Below, in pieces: positions 1 to 5,446 of a stretch of 8,350 nt of DNA. The position numbers were made by a program, and so were the translations under genes. The first letter of the stretch is position 1, and every line of letters begins with the position of its first letter. The notes beneath the pieces are model-generated. The model was not told the origin of the DNA. It made no database searches and saw nothing but the letters and a program-made list of their open reading frames with translations. The stretch is from DATDSR01 sp036517855 (GTDB lineage: Bacteria > Patescibacteriota > Minisyncoccia > Phycocordibacterales > DATDSR01), in assembly GCA_036517855.1 (NCBI GenBank), contig DATDSR010000015.1, forward strand, positions 1-8,350, given 5' to 3'.

Positions 1-1961
1 ACTCAAGCACCGAGCTTGGTCAGATAGCCTCGGCTCTCGCCACCTCGGAGAACGAGAAGACGCCCCTGCAGAAGGCCATCACCCGCTTCAGCATTTACTC
101 AAGCATTGTCCTTTCGATTTTGACTTTGGTTGTGTTTGGCATTGGCATACTTACCGGCCACTCGGCTCTGGAGATGTTCCTCACTTCGGTGGCCATCGCC
201 GTGTCGGCTATCCCCGAAGGTCTGCCAGTCTCGATGACGGTCATCCTAGCTGTGGGCGTGGAGCGTATGGCTAAGCGCAAGGGTGTGGTGCGCAAGCTCG
301 TGGCCGCCGAAGCATTGGGTAGTACCACCGTCATCCTCACCGACAAAACCGGCACTCTCACAATGGCCAAGATGGTTATGTCCCAGATTATCCCACTCCA
401 AACAGATGAAAAGAGACTGCTCGCCCGGGCCCTCACCAACGCTAGCGTGTTGATTGAGAACCCAGAGGACGAGCCCTCGGCCTGGCGGATGAACGGTCGG
501 ATAATGGAGACGGCCTTGGTGCGCTCGGCTGGACTGCGAGGCTTCGCGCTTGCCGAAATAATGGCCAAGGAGCACGTGCTTCAAACTATGCCCTTCAACC
601 CGGTGCAAAAGTTCTCGGTCTCCCTCATCAAGGAGTCGGGCAGGCACTTGCTCGTCTTCCTTGGTGCGCCCGATATTTTACTTTCGCACTCATCGCTCCC
701 GGCGGGTGACAAGGAGGCCTTGGTGGCGCGCATTGATACGCTTGCCTTCTCGGGTGAGCGCTTGCTTGGCCTTGCCACTAAAGAGATTGCTCATACCGAG
801 GACTTCTCTTTTTCCAAACATTTGTCGCTAACCGATTTATCGTTTGACGGTCTGATTGGTTTTCGTGACCCCATCCGCCCGGGCATCAAGCACGCGCTTG
901 GCAAAGTGGCCGCGGCGGGCGTCAAGACCGTGATCTTAACCGGCGATCACAAGGGCACGGCCGTGGCCGTGGCCAAGGAGATTGGTATGCAAGTTGGTGA
1001 GTATTCGGTGCTTGATGCCTCCGAGCTTGCCCATTTGTCGCCCGAGGCTCTGCGCGAACGGTTGCCACACTTGGTCGTTATCTCGCGAGTGACGCCCTTC
1101 GACAAACTGCGCATCGCCAAGCTCTATCAAGAGGCGGGCGAGGTGGTGGCTATGACAGGCGACGGGGTAAACGACGCGCCCTCTATCAAGCAAGCCGACG
1201 TGGGCATTGCCATGGGCTCGGGCACGGAGGTGGCCCAGAGCGTGGCCGACCTGGTGCTCCTTGATGATAACTTTGAAACAATCGTGGCGGCTATTGAAGA
1301 GGGTCGACAAATCCTGGGCAACATTCGTAAGGTGCTGGTGTATCTGCTCTCCAACGTCACCGACGGCTTGGTGCTTATCGGTGGCTCGCTCATATTTAGT
1401 TTGCCCCTGCCCCTTAACGCCCTGCAGATATTGTGGGTCAACTTCTTTACCGACAGCTTTCCCGCGGTGTCGTTCGCTTTTGAGAAGGAGCCCGGCGGCC
1501 TTGCTCACAAACCACATAAGGGTCGAGCCCAACTCTTCGACCCGCTTATGAGGTTCTTAATCCTGGTCATCGGCCTCTCAACCAGCGTGCTTCTCTTTGC
1601 AATTTATTTTGTGTTGACGCGAATGGGTTACGACGAAGCCATCGTGCGCACATTTACCTTCGCCGCCTTCGGCACCTACACTCTCCTTGTGGCCTTGTCG
1701 GTACGCAGTTTAGACAAGAGCATCCTTTCGTATCCACTTTTCTCAAACCCGTACCTCACCGGCAGTATCGTTATCGGCTTTGGGCTGATGGCCGCCGCTA
1801 TTTATCATCCCTGGCTCCAACCCATTTTCGACACCGTCAATTTACCCTTTGCCTGGGTACTGGGCGTCCTCCTCGTCGGCGTTATCAACATCATCCTAAT
1901 CGAATTCGCCAAGCGCTTGTTCAGTCCTCGCCCTCGTTTGTCAGTGGTTCAAACTCTTTAA
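1..1961 (+). CDS. P-type cation-transporting ATPase (Ca2+-ATPase-like, P2A), 5'-truncated
   Basis: This is an integral membrane ion pump that couples ATP hydrolysis, through an aspartyl-phosphate, to cation transport. The frame is open from base 3 with no start, and about 652 residues are visible (numbered from base 3). The sequence begins in the linker after the A domain (STELGQIA then KTPLQ), so the N-terminal roughly 200-250 residues are off the window. Visible marks are M4 PEGLP (Glu72), the phosphorylation motif DKTGTLT (Asp114), DPIRPG, TGDHKGTA, the hinge TGDGVNDAP (around residues 386-394), M5 SNVTD (Asn451, Asp454) and M6 WVNFFTD (Asn480, Thr483, Asp484). M4, M5 and M6 retain SERCA-like Ca2+ ligands, with Asp in place of the M5 Glu. 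The usual KGAPE nucleotide-site motif reads LGAPD (Leu220), so the Lys is missing. More transmembrane segments follow to the C terminus. The 3' end overlaps the convergent methyltransferase gene by 41 bp. The family call is firm, but ion specificity is inferred. Confidence 0.95.
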   Translation, partial: SSTELGQIASALATSENEKTPLQKAITRFSIYSSIVLSILTLVVFGIGILTGHSALEMFLTSVAIAVSAIPEGLPVSMTVILAVGVERMAKRKGVVRKLVAAEALGSTTVILTDKTGTLTMAKMVMSQIIPLQTDEKRLLARALTNASVLIENPEDEPSAWRMNGRIMETALVRSAGLRGFALAEIMAKEHVLQTMPFNPVQKFSVSLIKESGRHLLVFLGAPDILLSHSSLPAGDKEALVARIDTLAFSGERLLGLATKEIAHTEDFSFSKHLSLTDLSFDGLIGFRDPIRPGIKHALGKVAAAGVKTVILTGDHKGTAVAVAKEIGMQVGEYSVLDASELAHLSPEALRERLPHLVVISRVTPFDKLRIAKLYQEAGEVVAMTGDGVNDAPSIKQADVGIAMGSGTEVAQSVADLVLLDDNFETIVAAIEEGRQILGNIRKVLVYLLSNVTDGLVLIGGSLIFSLPLPLNALQILWVNFFTDSFPAVSFAFEKEPGGLAHKPHKGRAQLFDPLMRFLILVIGLSTSVLLFAIYFVLTRMGYDEAIVRTFTFAAFGTYTLLVALSVRSLDKSILSYPLFSNPYLTGSIVIGFGLMAAAIYHPWLQPIFDTVNLPFAWVLGVLLVGVINIILIEFAKRLFSPRPRLSVVQTL

Positions 1962-2859
1962 GGGGATTCTTTTTAAGGTGGAAAAATAACATCGGCCAGT
2001 TTAATAATACCGCGTCTTGCTTTTCTTCGAAACCGAGAATCGCTGAGAGGTCATTCAAAATCTCATAGTCAGTCAAATCATATGCATGGAGGGCCTTCAT
2101 AAACAAAGCCATCTCGCGTTTTGAGTTAAAGCTCCACTGGATTGGGACAACTTCAGACTTGATGTAAGTCAATCCCGCAGATTCTACCAGTTCATTTTGT
2201 AACCGATCGTGGCTCAGCCACTTCTCGTGATGACCAGTCAAGCAGTGTCGCTTAACAGACGTATCAAAATGCTCTGCTAGTTTCGTGTTTTCACCAACAT
2301 CAGCCGCCACAAATCTTCCACCGGGTTTAAGTGCCCGAGCTATTTTCTCAAACATCATTCTTTGCTTATTTTCCCCACTCTCATCCACAACATGGTGAAT
2401 ACCTCCGAAGCTTGTTACAAAATCTATATTACCAACATCACTACCTAATTTTTGTAAAGTTTCTTCCTCTGATAAAGAGCCTTCAACTGTGACAATCGGT
2501 AGCCCCACACATTTATTTTTTAAAGCTTCTAGTTGAACACCGCTTGGGTCAACTGCGTACACTCGATCCCTCGTCCATTCCTGAACTGGTTTCGTGAGAA
2601 AACCGGTACCTGCCGCGACGTCGACTGAAACTTCTCCGATTTGCGGTTTTACCCATTTGTGCACCTGGTCAAGATCCTGCCGTCTGGCTTCCGGGGCAAT
2701 TTCAAATGCGATTTTGTATAATCCACCCCTAATATTAAAATCTTCGGGATCTCTCCTTCCGCCACCGACCAATAATTCTTTAATACGAAGAATTTCAGCG
2801 TCAAGGCGGGTTGCTATTTCGTCTAGCCTTTCTGATTGTGACGTGTCTTCTTGCCCCAT
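1921..2859 (-). CDS. Class I SAM-dependent methyltransferase, substrate unknown
   Basis: This 312-residue protein has a Rossmann-type methyltransferase core in its middle. Motif I is VDVAAGTGFLT (79-89). An acidic SAM-ribose residue follows in YAVDPS (Asp104), then IDFVTSFGGIHHV (145-157) and the post-motif strand LKPGGRFVAADV (177-188). The first 30 or so residues are charged and helical, with Leu/Ile at heptad-like spacing (12, 15, 19, 26, 29), so a short coiled coil is possible. The C-terminal 100 residues (His- and Trp-containing) probably form the substrate cap and match nothing I recognise. There is no NPPY or DPPY motif, so it does not look like an adenine-N6 DNA methylase; a small-molecule or lipid-type role is more likely. 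It starts 33 bp after the toxin stop on the same strand and may be co-transcribed. Only a weak SD is visible. Its codons are AT-rich compared with the ATPase, consistent with transfer. Confidence 0.9.
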   Translation of the reverse strand: MGQEDTSQSERLDEIATRLDAEILRIKELLVGGGRRDPEDFNIRGGLYKIAFEIAPEARRQDLDQVHKWVKPQIGEVSVDVAAGTGFLTKPVQEWTRDRVYAVDPSGVQLEALKNKCVGLPIVTVEGSLSEEETLQKLGSDVGNIDFVTSFGGIHHVVDESGENKQRMMFEKIARALKPGGRFVAADVGENTKLAEHFDTSVKRHCLTGHHEKWLSHDRLQNELVESAGLTYIKSEVVPIQWSFNSKREMALFMKALHAYDLTDYEILNDLSAILGFEEKQDAVLLNWPMLFFHLKKNPLKEFEPLTNEGED

Positions 2860-2892
2860 TAACTTCAGTTTACCTGCGTATAAAAGGTGCGT

Positions 2893-3165
2893 CTATCTAT
2901 AGGCGGAGCCACGCCAATCTACCACATGAACTTCGGCTGTGCCTGTGTCAAAATTAAAGCGCACTATGATTCTTAACTTGCCCTCGCGAATTCGATGGTG
3001 ACCTTCCCACTTTCCCGACATTTTCTTAATGTTTACATTTAAATCCTCGCCCATTAATTTCCTTGCCCCGGCTATTGCCTTGTCAGATATGTCCTCTTCT
3101 GCAATACGATTTTTGTCAATAAAGTGTTTGGCATTACGCGAGAGGCCGACAAGCCACTCACTCAT
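2893..3165 (-). CDS. RelE/ParE-superfamily toxin (putative)
   Basis: This 90-residue basic protein has the length and layout of a RelE/ParE toxin: an alpha-helical N-terminal half, then a beta-rich C-terminal half. The diagnostic part is KKMSGKWEGHHRIREG (47-62), followed by KLRIIVRF and a final VHVVDWRGSAYR. This matches the family pattern of K-x-L/M-x-G-x-W-x-x-x-x-R-x-R-x-G, then RIIv and a terminal hR..aYr. Such toxins cleave mRNA on the ribosome (RelE) or poison gyrase (ParE), and I cannot tell which applies here. The conserved basic and aromatic residues (Lys52, Arg58, Arg60, Arg65, Arg84, Tyr89) are all present, so it need not be inactive. Its ATG overlaps the TGA of the upstream small gene by 4 bp (ATGA), the usual translational coupling of antitoxin to toxin. 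Confidence 0.82.
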   Translation of the reverse strand: MSEWLVGLSRNAKHFIDKNRIAEEDISDKAIAGARKLMGEDLNVNIKKMSGKWEGHHRIREGKLRIIVRFNFDTGTAEVHVVDWRGSAYR

Positions 3166-3356
3166 ATTTTTACCCGCAGTGTTTTTACGAAGTCACGCGA
3201 TGGCTTCCCGTATCTCTTTTCGATGTCTTTTTGTTCGGCGTTACTTACGTAAGGCAAGTTTTCGGCTCGCATCTTGGCAAACTCCTTACGCATAGTCTGC
3301 TCTATGACCTGCTTAATACCGGACTCAGCTTTTTTTGATATATTTATTGTTGCCAT
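3162..3356 (-). CDS. Putative antitoxin partner of the RelE/ParE-type toxin
   Basis: This is a small (64-residue), strongly charged protein immediately upstream of the toxin, with a 4-bp ATGA stop/start overlap. It opens with a short strand-like MATINISKKAES and continues as a helix with many Lys, Glu and Arg. The tail (KRYGKPSRDFVKTLRVKI) is basic. The size, position and coupling argue for an antitoxin, but I do not recognise a named DNA-binding family; ribbon-helix-helix is possible from the start. An in-frame ATG at 3380 would add eight residues (MGCDNLLF). I prefer the ATG at 3356 because that extension is hydrophobic and unlike the start of an antitoxin. Neither ATG has an SD at normal distance. 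The only strong SD upstream serves a different frame (see the leader entry). Function is inferred from context. Confidence 0.7.
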   Translation of the reverse strand: MATINISKKAESGIKQVIEQTMRKEFAKMRAENLPYVSNAEQKDIEKRYGKPSRDFVKTLRVKI

Positions 3357-3369
3357 AAATAGGAGGTTA

Positions 3370-3419
3370 TCACAACCCATATAAATAGTAAACCACGCCC
3401 ACTGCTAAAACCCTCCTTT
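3370..3419 (-). promoter_or_regulatory. Strong SD plus ten-codon leader ORF ahead of the antitoxin
   Basis: On the minus strand a near-perfect AAGGAGGG (3418-3411) sits 8 nt before a GTG at 3402. That GTG opens a ten-codon ORF, MGVVYYLYGL, ending at TGA 3372-3370. The frame differs from that of the antitoxin, whose ATG at 3380 falls inside the leader and whose ATG at 3356 lies 13 nt past the leader stop. Translation of the leader could deliver ribosomes to the antitoxin by reinitiation, or the site could be fortuitous. A -10-like TACTAT (3390-3385) lies inside the leader. If that is the real promoter, the SD would not be transcribed. Confidence 0.35.
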
Positions 3420-3421
3420 AC

Positions 3422-3434
3422 TTTTGAGTCAAAA
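3422..3434. repeat. 13-bp palindrome between divergent genes (operator-like)
   Basis: TTTTGA-G-TCAAAA is a perfect inverted repeat about a single G. It lies between the divergent antitoxin/toxin and VTT genes, 19 bp before the VTT start. It overlaps a -35-like TTGACT on the minus strand (3432-3427). The stem is too short and AT-rich to be a convincing terminator, and its place in a divergent spacer suits an autoregulatory operator. No second copy was noticed. Confidence 0.35.
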
Positions 3435-3453
3435 AGCCTGAAGCTAGAGGGAC

Positions 3454-4095
3454 GTGGGACATATTAAGAAAAACAAAAACCTGCTCATTATTGTTGTGGC
3501 CTGTGTGGTCACGCTTATATTCTACTTTTGGCTTATCAACCAATCCTTCTTCGGCGCCTTCGTTGCCTGGTCGCTAGATCACTTGCTTATCTACTTCCTG
3601 GTGATGGTCTTCTTCAAAGCTTTGGCTATTGTGTGGCCGCCTCTGCCCGGCGGGCTCTTCACCTTCGGCTCCATTGTGGTCATTGGTTGGCAATACGCCT
3701 TCCTGGGTCAAGTGGTGGGCGGACTCTTGGGCGGGTCGGTGGCCTACTTCCTTGGTCGCAAGTATGGCTTCAGCATGCTCGCAATGTTTTTCGACGATTC
3801 GGTCATTGAGCGCATCAAGAAGATCAAAATCTACAAGCACCGCGAGTTTGAGGCCCTCTTCTTCCTCCGCATTTTCACCACCACTATCTCCGAGGCTATT
3901 AGCTACGGCTCGGGCCTTATCGGCATCGGCTTTCGCAACTTCTTTTTCGCCACCCTCTGCGGCTTCGTGTTTGAGCTACCCATCTTCTACCTAGCCCAGA
4001 GCATCCTCCAGGGTAAAAACCTCTGGCTCTCGGGAGCCCTCTTCCTCGTAGCTGGCCTTCTCTTCTACAAACTCAAAGGCCGCTATTTTGAGTAA
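3454..4095 (+). CDS. VTT-domain membrane protein (DedA/TVP38/TMEM64-like)
   Basis: This 213-residue integral membrane protein belongs to the SNARE-associated/VTT superfamily. Members act in the inner membrane, and several are implicated in lipid scrambling or undecaprenyl-phosphate recycling. A short basic N-terminus precedes TM1 (10-30), with a second hydrophobic stretch at about 42-62. The reentrant-loop hallmark is WPPLPGG (61-67), followed by Gly-rich helices and YFLGRKYG (98-105). A second half-site, FLRIFTTTISEAISYGSGL (137-155), corresponds to the family's R..p..p....SY.aG, but its prolines are replaced by Thr. A C-terminal helix (about 190-206) ends at KLKGR. The start is GTG with a purine-rich AGAGG only 3 nt ahead, which is closer than usual. 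No better start exists downstream within the TM1 region. It is higher in GC than the toxin-antitoxin block beside it. The exact substrate is unknown. Confidence 0.88.
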   Translation: MGHIKKNKNLLIIVVACVVTLIFYFWLINQSFFGAFVAWSLDHLLIYFLVMVFFKALAIVWPPLPGGLFTFGSIVVIGWQYAFLGQVVGGLLGGSVAYFLGRKYGFSMLAMFFDDSVIERIKKIKIYKHREFEALFFLRIFTTTISEAISYGSGLIGIGFRNFFFATLCGFVFELPIFYLAQSILQGKNLWLSGALFLVAGLLFYKLKGRYFE

Positions 4096-4096
4096 A

Positions 4097-4131
4097 GCGG
4101 AGCCCGTGAGAGGCACGGGGCCGCTCACGGG
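4097..4131. terminator. GC-rich alternative hairpins between convergent genes
   Basis: Just after the VTT stop, GCGG-ag-CCCGTG (4097-4108) pairs with CACGGG-g-CCGC (4114-4124) around a 5-nt loop. The same CCCGTGAG (4103-4110) can pair instead with CTCACGGG (4124-4131). The two folds exclude each other. The region lies at the tail-to-tail junction of the VTT gene and the 66-residue minus-strand gene, and it includes the latter's stop. There is no T-run on either side, so intrinsic termination is only a guess. It may act by stalling or as an RNA-stability stem. Confidence 0.45.
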
Positions 4132-4325
4132 TCTGGTATCAGCCTCCTTGCGAGGTCTCTTAAGGCCTCATCCCACCAGGCTAAGTCCCACAGGCGGGTT
4201 TTGAAGTTGAACCCTGTGGCGTGGAAGAGCTTACCCGTCTCCCAGTGAAAAGGGGCGAGGATGCAGGTTTCGCCCTCACGCCTCGGGTGCGGTGCTCCGC
4301 AGTAGTTGCTGTCCTTGAAGGCCAC
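4125..4325 (-). CDS. Small Cys/His-containing protein, 66 residues, unknown function
   Basis: I do not recognise this protein. The case for a real gene is an exact AGGAGG followed 8 nt later by an in-frame GTG, an open frame to TGA, and a spacer of 315 bp otherwise without a gene. Composition is protein-like: one Gly/Pro/Cys segment, then an aromatic and helical tail (RLWDLAWWDEALRDLARRL, 44-62) that would form an amphipathic helix. Cys9, Cys21, His27 and His35 could form a zinc site, with Cys9 in YCGAP and Cys21 in GETCILAP. The spacing is loosely like small C-x(10-12)-C proteins found near mobile genes, but that is inference. It is convergent to the VTT gene and divergent from the Hint gene. 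The same frame stays open upstream to 4577, but that part overlaps the Hint gene and has no supporting signal. Confidence 0.6.
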   Translation of the reverse strand: MAFKDSNYCGAPHPRREGETCILAPFHWETGKLFHATGFNFKTRLWDLAWWDEALRDLARRLIPDP

Positions 4326-4333
4326 AATTGGTC

Positions 4334-4339
4334 CCTCCT
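4334..4339 (-). promoter_or_regulatory. Ribosome binding site fixing the 66-residue gene start
   Basis: AGGAGG on the minus strand is the full consensus SD, spaced 8 nt from the GTG at 4325. It is the strongest initiation signal attached to any gene in the window. It is the reason to choose this start over longer in-frame possibilities further upstream. Confidence 0.6.
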
Positions 4340-4397
4340 GTCGGTAGCTTAGCACAAGTTTTGTAATACTACCCCCGTAAAACCGTCCTAAGTATCG

Positions 4398-4403
4398 TAA
4401 TAT
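4398..4403 (+). promoter_or_regulatory. -10-like hexamer just ahead of the Hint-protein gene
   Basis: TAATAT ends 7 nt before the GTG start at 4411, which puts an expected transcription start on or beside the initiation codon. No SD is present in the 15 nt before that GTG, which suggests a leaderless mRNA. No good -35 hexamer is seen at 16-18 nt. The call rests on one hexamer and its spacing. Confidence 0.35.
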
Positions 4404-4410
4404 CCAGACA

Positions 4411-5433
4411 GTGAAAAACGCACTACTAATCATTGTTGTTTTGGCTCTAATCGCCATAGCTGGCGTCGCAGCCAAGTTTGCCAAGCCCAGCACGCCCGAT
4501 GTGGATAACAAGTCGGATCTCATTCGCGTGACTTCGCCATTGTCCAACTCGGAGGTTAAGAGCCCGCTTGTTATCACAGGAAAGGCACGGGGGACGTGGT
4601 TTTTCGAAGCGAGCTTTCCCGTCGTGATGGTTGATTGGGACGGACGAATAATTGGAGAGGGTCACGCCGAGGCCCAAAGTAATTGGATGACCGAGGATTT
4701 TGTGCCCTTTGAAGCCACGCTTACTTTTAACGTAGACTCGAACGCTTACAGCAACAAGGGCGCTTTGATTTTGAAGAAAGACAACCCATCTGGCTTGCCC
4801 GAGCACGACGATGCTATCGAAATCCCAGTGACATTCGCAAAAGTAGCGGGTGTTACACCTCCACCTGTTGAACCTTCGCCTGTTGGGCGAGATTGTGGCC
4901 GTCCAAATGACAAAAGTTGTCCATCTGGTTTCGAGTGTGTGTCGCGTTGCGGGCCGCCAGTTGCTCGCGAGGATGACCCGCCCCCCGGCTCCTTTTGCCA
5001 GCCTAAAGGGTATGTGCCCATTTGCCCTATCTGTCTTGCGGGAGGCACGCTCATTGACACTCCGCTTGGCCAAGTGGTTGTGCAAGACTTGCGCGAGGGC
5101 AATCCAGTTTGGACGGTCAATAAATCGGGCGAGCGCATCGAGGACGTTGTGCTTGTCACGAGCAAGACCGCCGTCTCGGCAAATCACCAAATGGTTAAAT
5201 TAGTACTCTCGGACGGGCGCACCCTCCTCGTTTCGCCCGGCCACCCCATTATCGATGGGCGAACAGTAGGGGATCTTGCCGTGGGCGAGCCCTATGACGG
5301 CGCCCGAGTGATTGCCACACAGCGTACCCTCTACAACCAAACCCACACCTACGACATCCTACCTGGTGGCCAAACCAACTTCTACTTTGCAGATGGCATA
5401 CTTGTTGGTAGCACACTTAGCCCCGCGCAATAG
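4411..5433 (+). CDS. Membrane-anchored/secreted Gmad2 - Cys-rich - Hint domain protein
   Basis: This 340-residue extracytoplasmic protein has three parts. An uncleaved anchor or signal peptide (4-22) lies at the N-terminus. Residues about 37-145 form a Gmad2 immunoglobulin-like domain (VTSPLSNSEVKSPLVITG, WFFEASFPV, then KKDNPSG). After a Pro-rich linker come six cysteines (162, 170, 176, 180, 196, 205) that could form three disulfides. From Cys208 to about 336 is a Hint (hedgehog/intein) module: CLAGGTLIDTPLG, VQDLREG, the block-B-like SPGHP with His278, and YDILPGG...FADGILVGSTL. Hint domains self-cleave by an N-to-S acyl shift at the first Cys. This one ends in GST rather than His-Asn, so hedgehog-style N-terminal cleavage is more likely than splicing. 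The GTG start has no SD. The next gene begins 13 bp after the stop, suggesting an operon. The biological role is unknown. Confidence 0.87.
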   Translation: MKNALLIIVVLALIAIAGVAAKFAKPSTPDVDNKSDLIRVTSPLSNSEVKSPLVITGKARGTWFFEASFPVVMVDWDGRIIGEGHAEAQSNWMTEDFVPFEATLTFNVDSNAYSNKGALILKKDNPSGLPEHDDAIEIPVTFAKVAGVTPPPVEPSPVGRDCGRPNDKSCPSGFECVSRCGPPVAREDDPPPGSFCQPKGYVPICPICLAGGTLIDTPLGQVVVQDLREGNPVWTVNKSGERIEDVVLVTSKTAVSANHQMVKLVLSDGRTLLVSPGHPIIDGRTVGDLAVGEPYDGARVIATQRTLYNQTHTYDILPGGQTNFYFADGILVGSTLSPAQ

Positions 5434-5446
5434 TCTGGTAAGTAAA

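Noticed and set aside
246..647. Minus-strand ORF of 133 codons opposite the ATPase
   Set aside because: Shadow of the DKTGTLT region; no domain and no ribosome binding site.
936..1532. Long minus-strand ORF inside the ATPase gene (198 codons)
   Set aside because: It is opposite the P-domain and M5-M6 motifs of the pump, is full of His/Gly/Leu typical of antisense shadows, and has no initiation signal.
1921..2859. Methyltransferase as the modification subunit of the restriction system at 7022
   Set aside because: It lacks an (D/N/S)PP(Y/F) motif, is 4 kb away on the other strand, and Type ISP enzymes carry their own methyltransferase domain.
3361..3366. Plus-strand AGGAGG
   Set aside because: No start codon follows at a usable distance in an open frame, and it lies within the antitoxin region read on the other strand.
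3574..3840. Minus-strand ORF opposite the VTT gene
   Set aside because: Shadow of Gly- and Leu-rich membrane helices; nothing supports it.
4326..4577. Upstream extension of the 66-residue minus-strand gene
   Set aside because: It lies antisense to the Hint gene's signal and start, and the strong SD sits downstream of it at 4339-4334.
4447..5190. Minus-strand ORF of 247 codons opposite the Gmad2/Hint gene
   Set aside because: The plus strand carries clear Gmad2 and Hint motifs; the minus frame shows no recognisable domain.
5312..5446. Upstream extension of the SanA-like gene (to 5312)
   Set aside because: These codons overlap the Hint C-terminus in another frame, are Thr/Pro-rich and precede the membrane anchor without adding a domain.
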